Assembly (NCBI GenBank): GCA_033060915.1
Contig: CM065386.1
Location: forward strand, 8,161,501 to 8,225,500
From: Euryodendron excelsum
Taxonomy: Eukaryota > Streptophyta > Magnoliopsida > Ericales > Pentaphylacaceae
Direction: 5' to 3'
DNA: 64,000 nucleotides
In this document: piece after piece, positions 50,301 through 60,000 of the stretch
How the letters are laid out: each line of letters opens with the position of its first letter
Numbering within the stretch: the first letter of the stretch is position 1
Notes under the pieces: model-generated
The model's input: only the letters and a program-made list of their open reading frames with translations
Database searches by the model: none
Told to the model about the DNA's origin: nothing
Position numbers and translations under genes: made by a program

Positions 50301-53300
50301 TTGTCCATTCTGAGTTGATCAGGGATGCGCGATTTTCTCCCTTGTCTCTGACTTATTATATTTTCTGTCTGATCAATGGGAATTACACAGTAAGCCTTCA
50401 CTTTGCGGAGATAATTTTTACTGATGATGAAACATTCTACAGCCTTGGAAGGCGAATATTTGATGTTTACATCCAGGTAATTGATCACATTATGCTATTC
50501 TTTCATCTCAGAAGTGTTAGATTCATCAAAGTTCTTTTGATAGGCTCTTAGATTCCATCGAAAATTAGAAAAAAGAGAAGGGGAAATTGGTTTCTTAGTG
50601 GTGATGTGTACTAGAAATCATTCCACATTTCCAACAATGTAAAAAGGCACCTTTGCAATGATTTTCCTATTGCTGTAATCTAAGAAATTTCTATATTCTA
50701 AAAACAACAAATAATAGAAATGGAAAAGGGAATGCAGTTCTTAGTAATGATATTTACTAGAAAACGATTCCAATCAATGCAATGAGCAGTTTTGCAATGA
50801 TTATCGTATAATGATGACAGTGTCAGTATGTGTATGAATTTCATTTTGAATTCAAGCTAGTTTACCTTTTCTATGTTTACCATATAAAATTCAAGAGTTT
50901 TTCAATTGAGTGTAGAAAGAATTTGGGACTTCGTAAAACAAACATCTAAAACCTTGTTGCTGGCAGATAAACTTAAGCTGTCACTGGGTTCGACTGAGTG
51001 CAGGGAAAGCTAGTGCTGAAGGATTTTAATATCAAGGATGCAGCAGGTGGGGTTCATAAGGAAATCAAAAACGGATCTACTGCAATTGTTACTGATCAAA
51101 CATTGGAGATCCACTTTTATTGGGCTGGAAAAGGGACAACTGGACTCCCAGAGAAAGGAGACTATGGTCCTCTCATTTCAGCTATTTCCGTAACCCCTGG
51201 TAAATGGATGCGTCTTTTTTAAGCGTTCTCATTTTTGTTGGGGTTAATATTAGGAGTTTTTCTCCACTCCAAATACATGAAATTCTATTATTTTAGTTTT
51301 CACATACTCCAGATTCAGTCTTATAGTCATGGAAATTGATTCAAGTTTTGGGAGTCCTTTTTCATTTCAAACAATAGGAACCATGTGTTTAGATGAGTCT
51401 ATTTTATTTTTGTGGCATCATGTACATTGATTTCTCTTTTTTCTTATCCATTTTTCCTTTCCGTGGGTTATTTTTTCTTTTCTTTTTTTTTTTTTTTTTT
51501 TTTTGTTTGGGGGGGTGGGGGGGGGGGGATTTTTGTTTGATGTTTAGGATCTAAAGAAAAACTATAGTGCAATTTTTATTATCGTATTTTGGTGATTACT
51601 TGGTTCTGTCCACAACATACAAAACTGAAATTATTTTTTTGGTTTCTGAATTGTTTTCTTAGCCTTCACAACGACATCAGGCAAAAGAGGACGCAAATAA
51701 AATTAAGCAAAAATGTTTTTTTTTGTTCATTTGGTTGTGTAAACTTCCATTAGAAAGAGGAGACTGAGGTTATCATATTTTTTTTGCTGGCTTTTTCACT
51801 CACTTGTATCTCAATCATTTATTACCTTGATAATGTGGTCTCACCTGTCTATCGGTTTTCTTCGTGCAGACTTTGTAGTTCCATCAGAGAAAGGAAATAG
51901 TATATCCGCAGGCATTATAGTTGGAATTGTGGCTGCAGCAGCATTTGTTATGATCTTGGTTCTGGGTATTCTTTGGTGGAAAGGCTGTCTTTGGTGCAAA
52001 GATCCAATGGATCAGGGTATTTTCAAACCAATCAGACAAACTCCTGATAACTTTGATAATAATTATTATCATCCTCACCATCAACATCTTTTTGCTTAAT
52101 CAAAACTTTGATGTTTGTTATGGTTATACTGATATGTCCAATGTACTGTTTTTCCCTTATGAGCACACTGTATTAAATCGTGTGTTCATGTTACAAAAAT
52201 ACTTTGTTGTCCTAAATGTTGTTTGGATGCCAAACCACTTGACCAGATTGCAGCAAAGGCTTGGTTTGCTCATTGCTGAGATTCCTAGCACACACATTCT
52301 ATGTCCAAGTCAACTTGGAGTTCATTACTTATTTGAGTGTGGAGGATGCATTAATTTCTATATTATTAGGAATGATTTTCGTAATATTTTGATAAGCTTA
52401 TGTAGTTGAGCATTTTCCACAGATCTGAAGCGTCTTGACCTACAAACCGGTTCATTTTCTTTAAAGCAAATTAAAGGTGCCACAAAAAATTTTGATGTTG
52501 CTAACAAGATTGGAGAGGGTGGGTTTGGTTCTGTGTACAAGGTATCCTATGCAAGAATTAATCTTTCCATCCTGTGGATATTTACACTCATTATGCAACT
52601 CTTTCCACCAAGAATTCTAGTGCACTAAAAAAGAAACATTATTTTTGGAATGAAGGGTCTATTACCAGATGGCACTGTGATTGCTGTGAAGCAGCTTTCT
52701 TCCAAATCAAATCAAGGAAACCGTGAGTTTGTTAATGAGATAGGCATGATTTCGGCTTTGCAACACCCTCATCTTGTAAAGCTCTATGGCTGTTGCATTG
52801 AAGGAAGCCAACTGTTACTAGTATATGAGTACATGGAAAATAACAGCCTTGCTCGTGCTTTATTTGGTAAATTTCATCCTCAGGCTTCACTCTACTGCTT
52901 TTTTTTTTTTTGGTATCTGAACATGACACATATTTATGAATGCATGTATGATTTAGCGAATTATTATATCTGAGTTCTTGGTCATTTGGTGATCTGAAGG
53001 TCCAGAAGAATGCCAGCTGAAATTGGACTGGCTAACCAGGCGCAAGATCTGCATAGGTATTGCAAGAGGTTTGGCTTATCTCCATGAGGAATCAAGACTG
53101 AAGATTGTACATAGAGACATCAAGGCCACTAATGTGCTGCTTGATAAGAATCTTAATCCTAAGATATCTGACTTTGGTTTGGCCAAGCTCGATGACGAGG
53201 AAAATACCCACATAAGCACCCGGATTGCAGGAACTTAGTGAGTCACCACTGTTTTTGTTGTTAATGGATTCATTTAGATTATTATTGTGTTGCCAATCTT

Positions 53301-54133
53301 CTTCTTCTTGTTGGAGCCAATTGAGTTTTGTCTAGAGGAGGAGCATATTATATGACAACACGGCATCCAGAAGTTATGATATTCTATTGTTTATTTTGCA
53401 GTGGATATATGGCACCCGAATATGCAATGTGGGGTTACTTAACTGACAAGGTGGATGTTTATAGTTTTGGAATTGTGGCCTTGGAAATTGTCACTGGGAG
53501 GAGTGCTACTAGTTACAAGGCGAAGGAAGATTCTCTTAATCTTCTTGACTGGGTAACTGGAAAATCTTGCTCTCGTTGCTTCATTGCTTTTCATTTTTGT
53601 TGTTTGAACTATGAAGCTTTATATGTGGGAAAAGTAGATAAAGGACATTTTTCTTTGAAAACAGTCCTACTTACAAACATGATAGATAATTGATTAAAGG
53701 TACTGATTATGTATTTTTTTTTAAACCTCCTTTTCTCTAGGCACTGTCCTTAAAGGAAAAGGGGAATTTGATGCAGCTGGTGGATCTGAGGTTGGAATCA
53801 AATTTCAATGAAGAAGAGGTGATGTTAGTGATTAATGTAGCTTTCCTCTGCACCAATGCCACTGCAGCAGTGAGGCCTACTATGTCTTCAGTGGTAAGCA
53901 TGCTTGAAGGCAAAGCTGATGTTCAAGAGTCGGTTTCGGTTCCAAGGATTTCATTTGATGATATAGAGCTCGAGGAGACAAAGAACCTGTTCCAACACAG
54001 CCCTGAAACAAGCACGAGCGGCGGACGGAGCCAAGGCATCTCAACTGACGGCCCGTGGACTGCTTCTTCACCATCTTCCAGGGATCTCTACCCCATCAGC
54101 TTCAGTTCTGACTACTGGCAAAAGAGAGGTTAA
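24914..54133 (+). CDS. LRR-malectin receptor-like serine/threonine kinase (LRR-RLK VIII-2 type), complete, 24 exons
   Basis: Plasma-membrane receptor kinase of the family that includes Arabidopsis At1g07650 and At1g53430; ligand unknown. Exons: 24914-25001, 25254-25431, 26570-26641, 26931-27005, 27121-27192, 27310-27381, 27495-27566, 27667-27738, 27824-27895, 27997-28068, 28147-28218, 34279-34347, 36769-36828, 47529-47594, 47718-47753, 47916-47956, 50109-50476, 51004-51199, 51870-52016, 52423-52541, 52656-52866, 53000-53237, 53402-53552, 53741-54133. All introns are GT-AG, and the joined length of 3012 nt (1003 aa plus stop) has no internal stop. Domain order: signal peptide (about 1-22), N-terminal cap (31-88), about 11 LRRs (89-350), malectin (about 400-582), TM (598-621), kinase (about 660-930), Ser/Thr-rich tail. 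The start is the only ATG giving a signal peptide in frame with exon 2. Length is normal for the family. Introns 11 (6.1 kb), 13 (10.7 kb) and 16 (2.2 kb) hold mobile elements. The gene is inferred functional, but expression is unknown. Confidence 0.93.
25550..25826 (+). mobile_element. SINE-like retroposon in RLK intron 2
   Basis: The head (GGTCCTGGGGATGAGCTTGT, then GGCTTGGATTCGACTTTCAG) resembles a tRNA-derived polymerase III promoter. GATGAGC stands near the expected A-box place and GGATTCGAC at the B box. The body is followed by an A-rich tail (about 25806-25828). AGTAAATT before and AGTAAAATT after may be target duplications. Found only in the + orientation and non-coding. Confidence 0.45.
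28845..29490 (+). repeat. Direct repeat pair (28845-28980 and 29345-29490)
   Basis: Both units share TTCTTTGAGTATAG.CACAG.AGTCTG and TAAAGTAGTGTATT-type strings and end in TGTGTGAxCA plus a GT-rich end. The second begins right after a T/G homopolymer. Located in RLK intron 11. Confidence 0.75.
29297..29343. repeat. Poly-T followed by poly-G tract (22 T, 25 G)
   Basis: Uninterrupted T (29297-29318) then uninterrupted G (29319-29343) in RLK intron 11. It could form a G-quadruplex, or be partly an assembly artefact. A related tract (T run, then GGGGGGTGGGGG) is at 51483-51529 in intron 18. Confidence 0.9.
29740..30110 (-). other. Unidentified segment with a short open frame, possible exon relic
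   Basis: The minus strand at 29885-30088 encodes 67 residues, including [20 protein letters not shown] and [11 protein letters not shown], followed by a GTAAGG that could be a donor. Codon use looks more gene-like than the surroundings, but I do not recognise the protein. It may be a captured exon fragment or chance. Confidence 0.25.
30275..30510 (+). mobile_element. Possible fragment of the TGTAACA-type LTR
   Basis: Shares CTAATCAAGGTGCTTAA, an ACTTGATTAA-like string, GGATTAATTAGT and a GTGTGTGTG...CATG end, in the same order as 13165-13480 of the Gypsy-type solo LTR. Weak, by-eye similarity only. Confidence 0.3.
30650..30806 (-). mobile_element. Fragment of GACAC-rich MITE-like element
   Basis: Contains CACGCTGTGTCCGTATCCTC and TGTGTCCCGTGTCCATATTG and ends GTCCGTGTTCATGC, closely matching 9195-9350. 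Partial, reverse orientation. Similar short tails are seen at 28728-28824 (GTGTCGTGTCTATGTCCATG) and, more weakly, at 60690-60865 in TBL intron 4. Confidence 0.45.
30840..33310 (-). mobile_element. Decayed LINE ORF1 region with DUF4283-like domain, copy B
   Basis: Counterpart of 1-2960, inside RLK intron 11. The minus strand at 32578-32826 reads [20 protein letters not shown], then [18 protein letters not shown] and WARV, a clear DUF4283-like core. A second degraded core lies at about 31940-32080, and a piece resembling GWECEILIW lies at about 31870-31900. Many stops; not functional. Because it is present in both copies, the insertion predates the duplication. Confidence 0.62.
32070..32535 (+). 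mobile_element. GACAC-rich MITE-like element, copy B counterpart of 1163-1592
   Basis: Starts near AAGGATGGACACCAACAAGG and ends ATTCTTAGACGTGTCCGTGC. It contains GGACACATGTTCGACTTGTG. Same position relative to the DUF4283 fragments as the copy A element. Confidence 0.5.
34279..36828 (+). other. RLK exons 12 and 13: last LRRs
   Basis: Exon 12 (34279-34347) reads [20 protein letters not shown]. Exon 13 (36769-36828) reads [19 protein letters not shown], matching the family's final LRR. They lie 6.1 kb after exon 11 because intron 11 holds the LINE-derived block and several small repeats. Both exons have counterparts in copy A at 4168-4236 and 6800-6859. Confidence 0.9.
37382..38232 (+). repeat. 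5' LTR of the Copia element
   Basis: TGTAAGATCCTAGGTTTATT ... GGAAATGTCA, 851 bp. It contains GC-rich pieces (TTGGCGCCGCCACG, TGGTGCTGCCGCGAGCTC) and a TATGAGGC-like leader region. It differs from the 3' LTR by many substitutions and indels (roughly 80-85% identity by eye), so the insertion is old. Confidence 0.9.
38235..38248 (+). other. Primer-binding site
   Basis: TGGTATTAGAGTAG matches the common Copia PBS TGGTATCAGAGC (initiator methionine tRNA 3' end) with one or two changes. It lies 2 bp after the 5' LTR. Confidence 0.85.
38360..40370 (+). pseudogene. Copia Gag relic with two zinc knuckles and a coiled coil
   Basis: Pieces in all three frames give a UBN2-type Gag ([11 protein letters not shown] and [15 protein letters not shown]) and a first CCHC-like knuckle at about 39238 ([14 protein letters not shown], where the usual His is Tyr). 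They also give an acidic stretch ([14 protein letters not shown]), a Lys/Glu-rich coiled coil (about 39550-39900) and a second knuckle [14 protein letters not shown] at about 40040. Two knuckles separated by a coiled coil are typical of Sireviruses. Several in-frame stops. Confidence 0.75.
40384..41395 (+). pseudogene. Copia protease end and integrase relic
   Basis: [16 protein letters not shown] (about 40393) is the protease active-site region (DSG) and start of the pre-integrase part. [20 protein letters not shown] (about 40968) holds the first integrase Asp. A frameshifted DNVKEFEN holds the second, and [20 protein letters not shown] (about 41260) holds the catalytic Glu. The frame is interrupted by stops and shifts near 40800-40900 and 41170. 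Confidence 0.85.
41523..42197 (+). pseudogene. Copia RT C-terminus and RNase H relic, RT core deleted
   Basis: After the integrase C-terminal piece ([16 protein letters not shown]) the sequence jumps directly to [20 protein letters not shown], the RT connection region. The RT palm with its YVDD motif is absent, so an internal deletion removed much of integrase-C and RT. RNase H pieces follow: [30 protein letters not shown], then [18 protein letters not shown]. This is the basis for calling the element non-autonomous. Confidence 0.85.
42200..44859 (+). other. Post-pol region of the Copia element, non-coding, with PPT-like motifs
   Basis: About 2.6 kb with no clear protein. PPT-like strings occur at about 42759 (TTTTAAGGGGGAC), 44670 (AAAAAGGAGGAGAG) and, directly before the 3' LTR, 44848-44858 (AAAGGGGGAGA). 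Repeated PPTs and a long 3' domain are known Sirevirus traits. A GC-richer part at about 44080-44460 with CCTATATAAAGGCCC looks like the promoter and leader of another LTR and may be a nested fragment. Confidence 0.55.
44860..45744 (+). repeat. 3' LTR of the Copia element
   Basis: Starts TGTAAGATCCTAGGTTTATT after the PPT; ends near GTAGTTTTGAAATTTA, followed by TGAGT and RLK intron sequence that matches copy A. The terminal CA has been lost by mutation. Confidence 0.88.
48778..49886 (+). mobile_element. GACAC-rich MITE-like element interrupted by a solo LTR
   Basis: The left half (48778-48932) and right half (49777-49886) together match 11222-11486. The 844-bp insert between them is the reverse-oriented Copia solo LTR. 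This is a nested insertion in RLK intron 16. Confidence 0.55.
48933..49776 (-). mobile_element. Solo LTR of the same Copia family, reverse orientation, in RLK intron 16
   Basis: The reverse complement starts TGTAAGATCCTAGG and ends GGAAATTTCA. It shares the GAAGAAGCTTCAAC and AGGTTGGCGCTGCC core with the LTRs at 37382 and 44860. It is 844 bp long, flanked by a perfect 5-bp direct repeat AATTT (48928-48932 and 49777-49781), and absent from copy A. It sits inside a GACAC-rich element. Confidence 0.92.
51870..54133 (+). other. RLK exons 19-24: transmembrane helix and active RD-type kinase
   Basis: Exon 19 gives the TM helix ([20 protein letters not shown]) and a basic, Cys-containing juxtamembrane end. 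The kinase motifs are complete: P-loop [10 protein letters not shown] (664-673), catalytic Lys 685 in AVKQL, alpha-C Glu 701, HRDIKATN (His781-Arg782-Asp783), DFG (801-803) and MAPEY (826-830). All key residues are present, so this is a potentially active RD kinase. The tail after the kinase is Ser-rich and ends at the TAA at 54131-54133. The acceptors of exons 21 and 22 (ending GAAG) lack a clear pyrimidine tract. Confidence 0.94.
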
Positions 54134-56834
54134 GCATCCGCTCTCAGTTGGCCTTTGCATATACATATATATATATATATACAAGCCTTGCTCTTCCAAG
54201 ACGTCTGTTTTCTTTATCATTACTAATTACACTTTTTTTGTCTTTTGAAAACCATATCAATGCATGGTAGGCAATATAGTGCAGTGCATGAAATTTGTGA
54301 AAATATAAATCGTTGGCTTGTTACAAAAACAAAAGATAAAATAAAAAGAGATCATGGGTTGCCCCTGGCTTTTTCTGCTACCTATTTCTTCTTTTTTGTA
54401 ATTGTACTGTCCTAAAATTATTGGAATCTATCACCACAAACAAGAAGGATGCAGGCATTCGCATTCTTGAAAAATGCGATTGATTTTCTTAAAAAGCTAG
54501 TTCATTCTATTTCCTTCTTGTATAAATGCAGCTCTTTAGCACCAGATTGCCTGTTGCAACCATAAGATTGCAGCCGTCTTGGTTTTGATATGTATTTGGT
54601 GTAATCGCCCTTAAGAAGATTGTTAGCGATGAAGAACAATGATAGCTCTTCTGGATTTCCTAGTCATTGTTAAGCAAAGACTCTATTGAAAACTAGGACT
54701 CTACCCAGAAAAGGAAAACTGGGATATTGGGAATTCAAGCAGTGGGCAATCCGGTTAAGTGGAAAATTCACTCATGGAGCAATCATTAGTCACAACCCAT
54801 TAAGATTTTTATTTTTTTGTTTTCATTTGATCTGCCGCGCATTTTGGATTAAAAAAAATACAAAATTAAAAATATTTCAATGATCAGCCTAAGCTCATGG
54901 AGAGTGAATGGAAAAAGATATCTTTGCTATCTTCTCCCCAAAGGTTTCAACAAATTTTCCAACTTGACATTTCATTTTCGAGGGACTAATCTTGAAATTC
55001 CAGAATCAGCTCTGTTTTCCTACCAAAAAAAAAAAAAAAAGAAAAACTATTTTTGTCTGGCATTGGACATCGAGAATAAAGTAACAATCTTATTATCCCC
55101 TTATGACCACATGCATTTTATTGATACGTATTAATGGTGAATGTTGTCTAGCTAAACTGGAAGGGATGCAAGTAATGGCTTAACAAAGAGAGCTTTTATT
55201 GATTAAGCTCCCTTGGCCTTTCTATGAAATCCATTAATTACAAGGCAAAAACGTATAAAAAGATGTCATCGAACATTGGTGGTAAAAGGCCTGGCAGTTG
55301 ACAAGTCCCTGTCTTCGGTTTTGAGTTTTCTAGAAACAAACCCGCCTTCATCTAACGGACTATCTCTAACCCTACGAATCTAAAGAAAAAAAAGAAGAAG
55401 AAAAATAGGGAATAGAACGATCAACCCACACTAACCATGATAATTTTCACAACTTGGAAGAGAAAAAAATTTGTTTGTCTACTAAAAGGTGTCCAAACTT
55501 TCAGTTAACTATTCGTTCGAGTTTACACACACACAAATTATTTAAATTTAATGTATTTCATAAGTTATAGACAGTCAATAGAGTAAGGAGAAATTGAACT
55601 GTATAGTTCGACTCTCTTAAGGGCTATAATTTTTTGGGATTTCTTTACATTGAGTTCCCTCGTGAATAAAGACAAACATGTTAAATGTAATTACTGACTT
55701 TTGGGAGATGGATGATACCAATGAATACTCAAATAATTAAATCAAAATCGAACAAAACATCCGTCATTCATTCTATCCAATCCCTTAAATTAGTTTATTT
55801 TTTATTTTTTATCATGGGTATATCTATATATCCAATATATTTGACAACCGAGTCTCTCTAATGCATGTTCTCTTGTTCTAATAATGTTCAACAATAATAC
55901 AATGGTGGTCCTATTGCGAGGCAGCCTAACTTTTGCCGAGGCAAAAAGTTAAAAGAAAACAAAAATGCTTCCAAATCAAGCGCTATTAGACTTTAAGGAA
56001 CACTTTTCTACTTTCGCTTCTTTTCTGTCACCGCAAAAACTAGGACTGTCTTGGCAGTAGAACAGCTCTAACTAATTGATTTCGAGTACGTGACTAATGT
56101 CTCTGGCCTAATTCATAGAGCAAAGTGAGACAATGAACGTATGGGTACACTAATTGCCCCAATCCTAAATTGTGTGACACTTATTTTGCATAATCTTTAG
56201 TCCAATTAAATTTCAGATTATGAATATATTACGAAAAATGCTATTTTAGAAAATTCTACCAAAATGTTATTGTGAAACATTTTTATAATTAAAAATTATC
56301 ATAATAGGTATTTTTGTTTTAAAGTAAATTTTTTTTATTTAATCACATTATTCTATATAAAAATTTTATATATTTATATTTTGGTTGTGTAGCAGCCACT
56401 ACCCACATATTACAAATCGCAATTCTTACTGTGACACTCAATTATTTTAATCCTTTGATAATCTGTTCCTCATTTAATTATCATCAGGAGGTAGAAGCAG
56501 TCAATCAAGCTACATAAATCTTGAGTGTTGACCTCAATCTACAGTAATTATCTGGCATTCATTTCCTAATTAATGTTCTGGATCCTTTATGAAGAATCAC
56601 ATGCATCCAAGACTATGATCCACAACATTGGGCTTAACTATCCAACGGCTCTGATTTTCTCTCTCAGTTCTCAAGGTGAGGTAACATCCATTCTAGTTCT
56701 AGTGAAGGATACTAAACCACCCATCTCTTTGCTAGTTCAGCAAATGAAAGGCATGTTCCAGCAACAAGATTTCAGAACCCAACAATTTACTCTTTTGACA
56801 TATATTTGAAAAACGAATCTCTTGGACCATTAAA
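54134..56834. other. Intergenic region between RLK and TBL genes
   Basis: Starts with the RLK 3' UTR (a TA run at about 54163-54181; poly-A signals such as AATAAA near 54339 are possible). No further exon or ORF with family resemblance was seen. It contains an A-run near 55025-55040, an AT-rich MITE-like copy at 56222-56372 and the block 56455-56692 that is repeated at 15491-15743. Confidence 0.6.
56222..56372. mobile_element. AT-rich MITE-like element (GGATAATGCTATAC family)
   Basis: Contains CGAAAAATGCTATTTTAGAA, ATAATTAAAAATTATCATAATAGG and CACATTATTCTATATAAA. Same internal order as the copies at 24255 and 62023. Confidence 0.4.
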
Positions 56835-56849
56835 CTCTCTCTCTCTCTC

Positions 56850-56880
<31 letters not shown>

Positions 56881-57007
56881 TACACATATACGTAATTGTA
56901 TATATAAGTATGTGTGTAAGGATAAAAGAAAAGCAGAGAGGAAGAGGTTTCTGGCTGGCCTCATTGCTCCATTTTCTCTAAAAGCATCTCTCTCTCTCTC
57001 TCTCTAG
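56835..57007 (+). promoter_or_regulatory. Promoter and CT-rich leader of the TBL gene
   Basis: A TATA-like stretch (TGTATATATAAGTATG, about 56897-56912) lies about 100 bp before the ATG at 57008. It follows a CT microsatellite (about 56835-56880), and a second CT run (about 56987-57005) ends right before the start codon. Pyrimidine-rich patches near plant start sites are common core-promoter elements; the transcription start is inferred. Confidence 0.55.
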
Positions 57008-60000
57008 ATGGCTTTCTGGGTTAGTTGCAGTTTTCATCTACTGCAACTCATTGTTCTTCTTGGTCTAGCAAATGCACAGAACTGTTTAGGTGGCTGCGAC
57101 TTGTTCAAGGGGAGTTGGGTCACTGACCCATCCTACCCTCTCTACAATGCCACCACGTGTCCTTTCATCGAGAAAGAGTTCAATTGCCAGAACAATGGCC
57201 GCCCTGATCAGAACTACCTCAAATACAGGTGGCAGCCCACTGGCTGCGATTTGCCAAGGTACCCCAACCCCATCATCTCTTTTCTCTGTAATTGTTACCA
57301 TTATTTGAAAATATTTATACGTATTATTGGTTTTCCTATTTCTTTCTTCTTTCTTTTTACTCTTGATATACGAGTAGGTGAATTTCTTGAGTATTTATCA
57401 CTGCAAGTACCACAAATATGAATGGCCTAGGACTTTAGAAAATTAGGTGAGAATTGAGAAGTATATTAACCTTATATCAAGGAGTTTTATTATTTTTTTA
57501 ATTTTTACATCAATCATTTTTTCTTTATTTAAATTTTTTTTGTGTGTAGCACTATTTCTTTTCCTTTTGTCATCATATCATGCTAAGAATACACATATAT
57601 ATACATATATTGCCATATATTGCCATGCAACCCATACACAAGAAGGAAATTAAAAAGAAGAACACCGAACAATAAAAGTCCCATGTAATTACTCATCCCT
57701 TTTTTTTTTTATACCCTATTATAAGGAAAAAAAAAGTTAGGAGTCAAATAGTACTGAGTGTTTAGTATTAATTCTTATCAAATAGTGACACGTGATGAGT
57801 AGTGAATATATCAGCAATCTGAATTTAAAGAGTAGTGGAGAGATTTTTAAGAAAACAACATATTAGATTTTGCCAAATAGTATTTTTTTTTAAAAGTGTT
57901 TCCACTACTCTACTAACTCAAGGTTGCAAATGTATTAACTCACCACGTATCACAATTTAATAAGGATTATCACTGAATTCTCAGTATTACCTAACCACTA
58001 GACTTTTTTTTCTTACTATAAGACTCTCCTGACCAATAAAAGAGTACGCTTCTGTGACCATTGCCGTCAAGGGAGAGCAGGGCCGCGACCCTCCAAAATT
58101 TTTAAAATTTTTTTAGAATTTGTATAAAATTTTAGGTATTTTTAATAAAGTATAGATGTTGACCCCCATAATTTAAAAAATTTTACCTTGATTCTTACTA
58201 AAATTTAAAATTTTTATCTTACCTCTCCTTATCACAAATCTTAAGTCCGCCACTGTCATTCTCCTAAACTCCCGGTCGTCACAGTCACCACCGCCAGCTC
58301 GTCTTCTCTCTCTACATAAACATTATACACACAATGATTAAAATTGGAATGTTTGAAGAGCGAACTTTTTGCCTGCCTGTCATTAGCTAATCCTCCACCA
58401 CATTTCCAAGTGCATCACTATGACAATTTTCAAATAAATATAACACCGTCTTGCCATTGTCGTTTCGATTCACCATAAGATCACAACTTTTTGAAAAAAT
58501 AAAAAGGGTGCAAATTAAAAGCGTGTAGTGACATCGATTGTCTTTTCTGCATCTAGGATAGGAAATTATTTTAATGCCGTCGAGGTCACGGACCCACGGG
58601 TCGTTTGGTGGGATTTTTTTTAATTCTGATACCCTTTATGATGATTGGTGAATGTATTGTAATTTCTATGCTAACTTTTGTTTATTTCACTTTAATTTCA
58701 TTCGTTGACGTACATCTCACATTAGTGTATAAACATTCTACTAATTACATTGGAACCAAATTAGGGAGGAAAATTATCCCAATGGTGTAAGTGTCAATTT
58801 TGATAATTTCTCTAGTTAATTTTATTTATGGGTGTTTAGCTTATACTTTTAATCCCTTCGTATATCTCCAAGGATATCTCTACATCGGAAAATAATTTGA
58901 AAAATTTTGGGTTTTTGTAGGTTTGACGGGGTAGGCTTCTTGAGTAGATTTCAGGGAAAAAGCATAATGTTTGTAGGGGATTCCTTGAGCCGAGACCAGT
59001 GGCAATCATTAACATGCTTGCTCTATACTGCAGCCCCCAATTTAAAATACAATCTAACTAGAGTGGGTCTGATTTCCAACTTCACAATCATGGTATGCTT
59101 CTACCCTTTAAATTATTAGCTACTTGCTATGTTTTTTCTTTCTGTATAAAATCTAATAATAAAAGCTAAGAGAAAAGTGGATGGTAGGGACTAGATTAAG
59201 TCAACAGGGTTGATGGCGCTCTTATTTTGACAAACTCTATGTAGGTCCTTTAAGTATTTATGATAAAAAAAAATAATAAATTGGTCTCTAAAAATTTCAA
59301 AAATCTTATCTTAGCCTTCCAAAATACAATTTTCTTTTTATTTCGGTCTCGTACAAAATTCAAAAAGTTTTACATTGACCTTCCAAAATTCAAAAATTAT
59401 TTATCTTGGCCGCATCTCATCAAAGTTCCTAATTCCTTACCTGGTTGAGATGAGTGGTGTTTACCAGAGAATTGCTAATACCGTAATATTTCATGGTTTT
59501 GGAACATTTTTTTCCTAAATATAATCCCTTCTAGGTCACTTTAGGAGGAAAAAAATAAAATATAATCAATAAGAATTTGGAGAGAATAAAATTTTGACAA
59601 AGCAATATCTAAAAGTCATGGACTACTAATAATCCCAGAAATGTGTTTTTATATGATTAATTATGACAAAATAAAATTATTTTACTGAATGTCTAATTCT
59701 TAAAAGGAAGCTAATCTAAAGGTATCTTATATTCTAATAACATAATTTATATAAGTCTAAACTACCACATTTTAGAACATAAAGTCTTTCTACGTTATCG
59801 TTTCGATTTCACATACTAGAACGATTTGTGCTTCAATTACATTGTGACAGGCCAACCATCGGCAAACAGAGTGGGAGCAAAATAATATTTTCACACTCCT
59901 CCATACTTCCTATAGATGTTTGAGTATTTACATCAAAACATATTATGTTAGCCCCTCAAAAATTCAAAAACTTTTTACATTGGTCCCTATAAAATTTAAA

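Larger units (their letters stand above)
47529..51199 (+). other. RLK exons 14-18: linker and malectin domain
   Basis: Exons 14 (47529-47594), 15 (47718-47753) and 16 (47916-47956) encode the linker with [12 protein letters not shown] and [13 protein letters not shown]. Exon 17 (50109-50476) opens the malectin domain with [20 protein letters not shown] and continues through [32 protein letters not shown] and [12 protein letters not shown]. Exon 18 (51004-51199) carries [16 protein letters not shown] and [12 protein letters not shown]. In related proteins this domain is extracellular and may bind cell-wall carbohydrate or partner proteins. Exon 14 has a second acceptor 6 nt upstream. Confidence 0.92.
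31180..51770 (+). repeat. Segmental duplication, copy B
   Basis: Collinear with 1-15360. The shared sequence begins near a stretch reading TTTGCTTGACTGCCCC and runs through RLK introns 11-18 to about 51770. Beyond this point copy B continues into the kinase exons, while copy A does not. Intron sequence is still readily aligned by eye, so the duplication is old but not ancient. Confidence 0.9.

Noticed and set aside
52053..52409. 118-codon ORF within RLK intron 19
   Set aside because: No domain, AT-rich low-complexity start, and it lies entirely between two well-supported exons.
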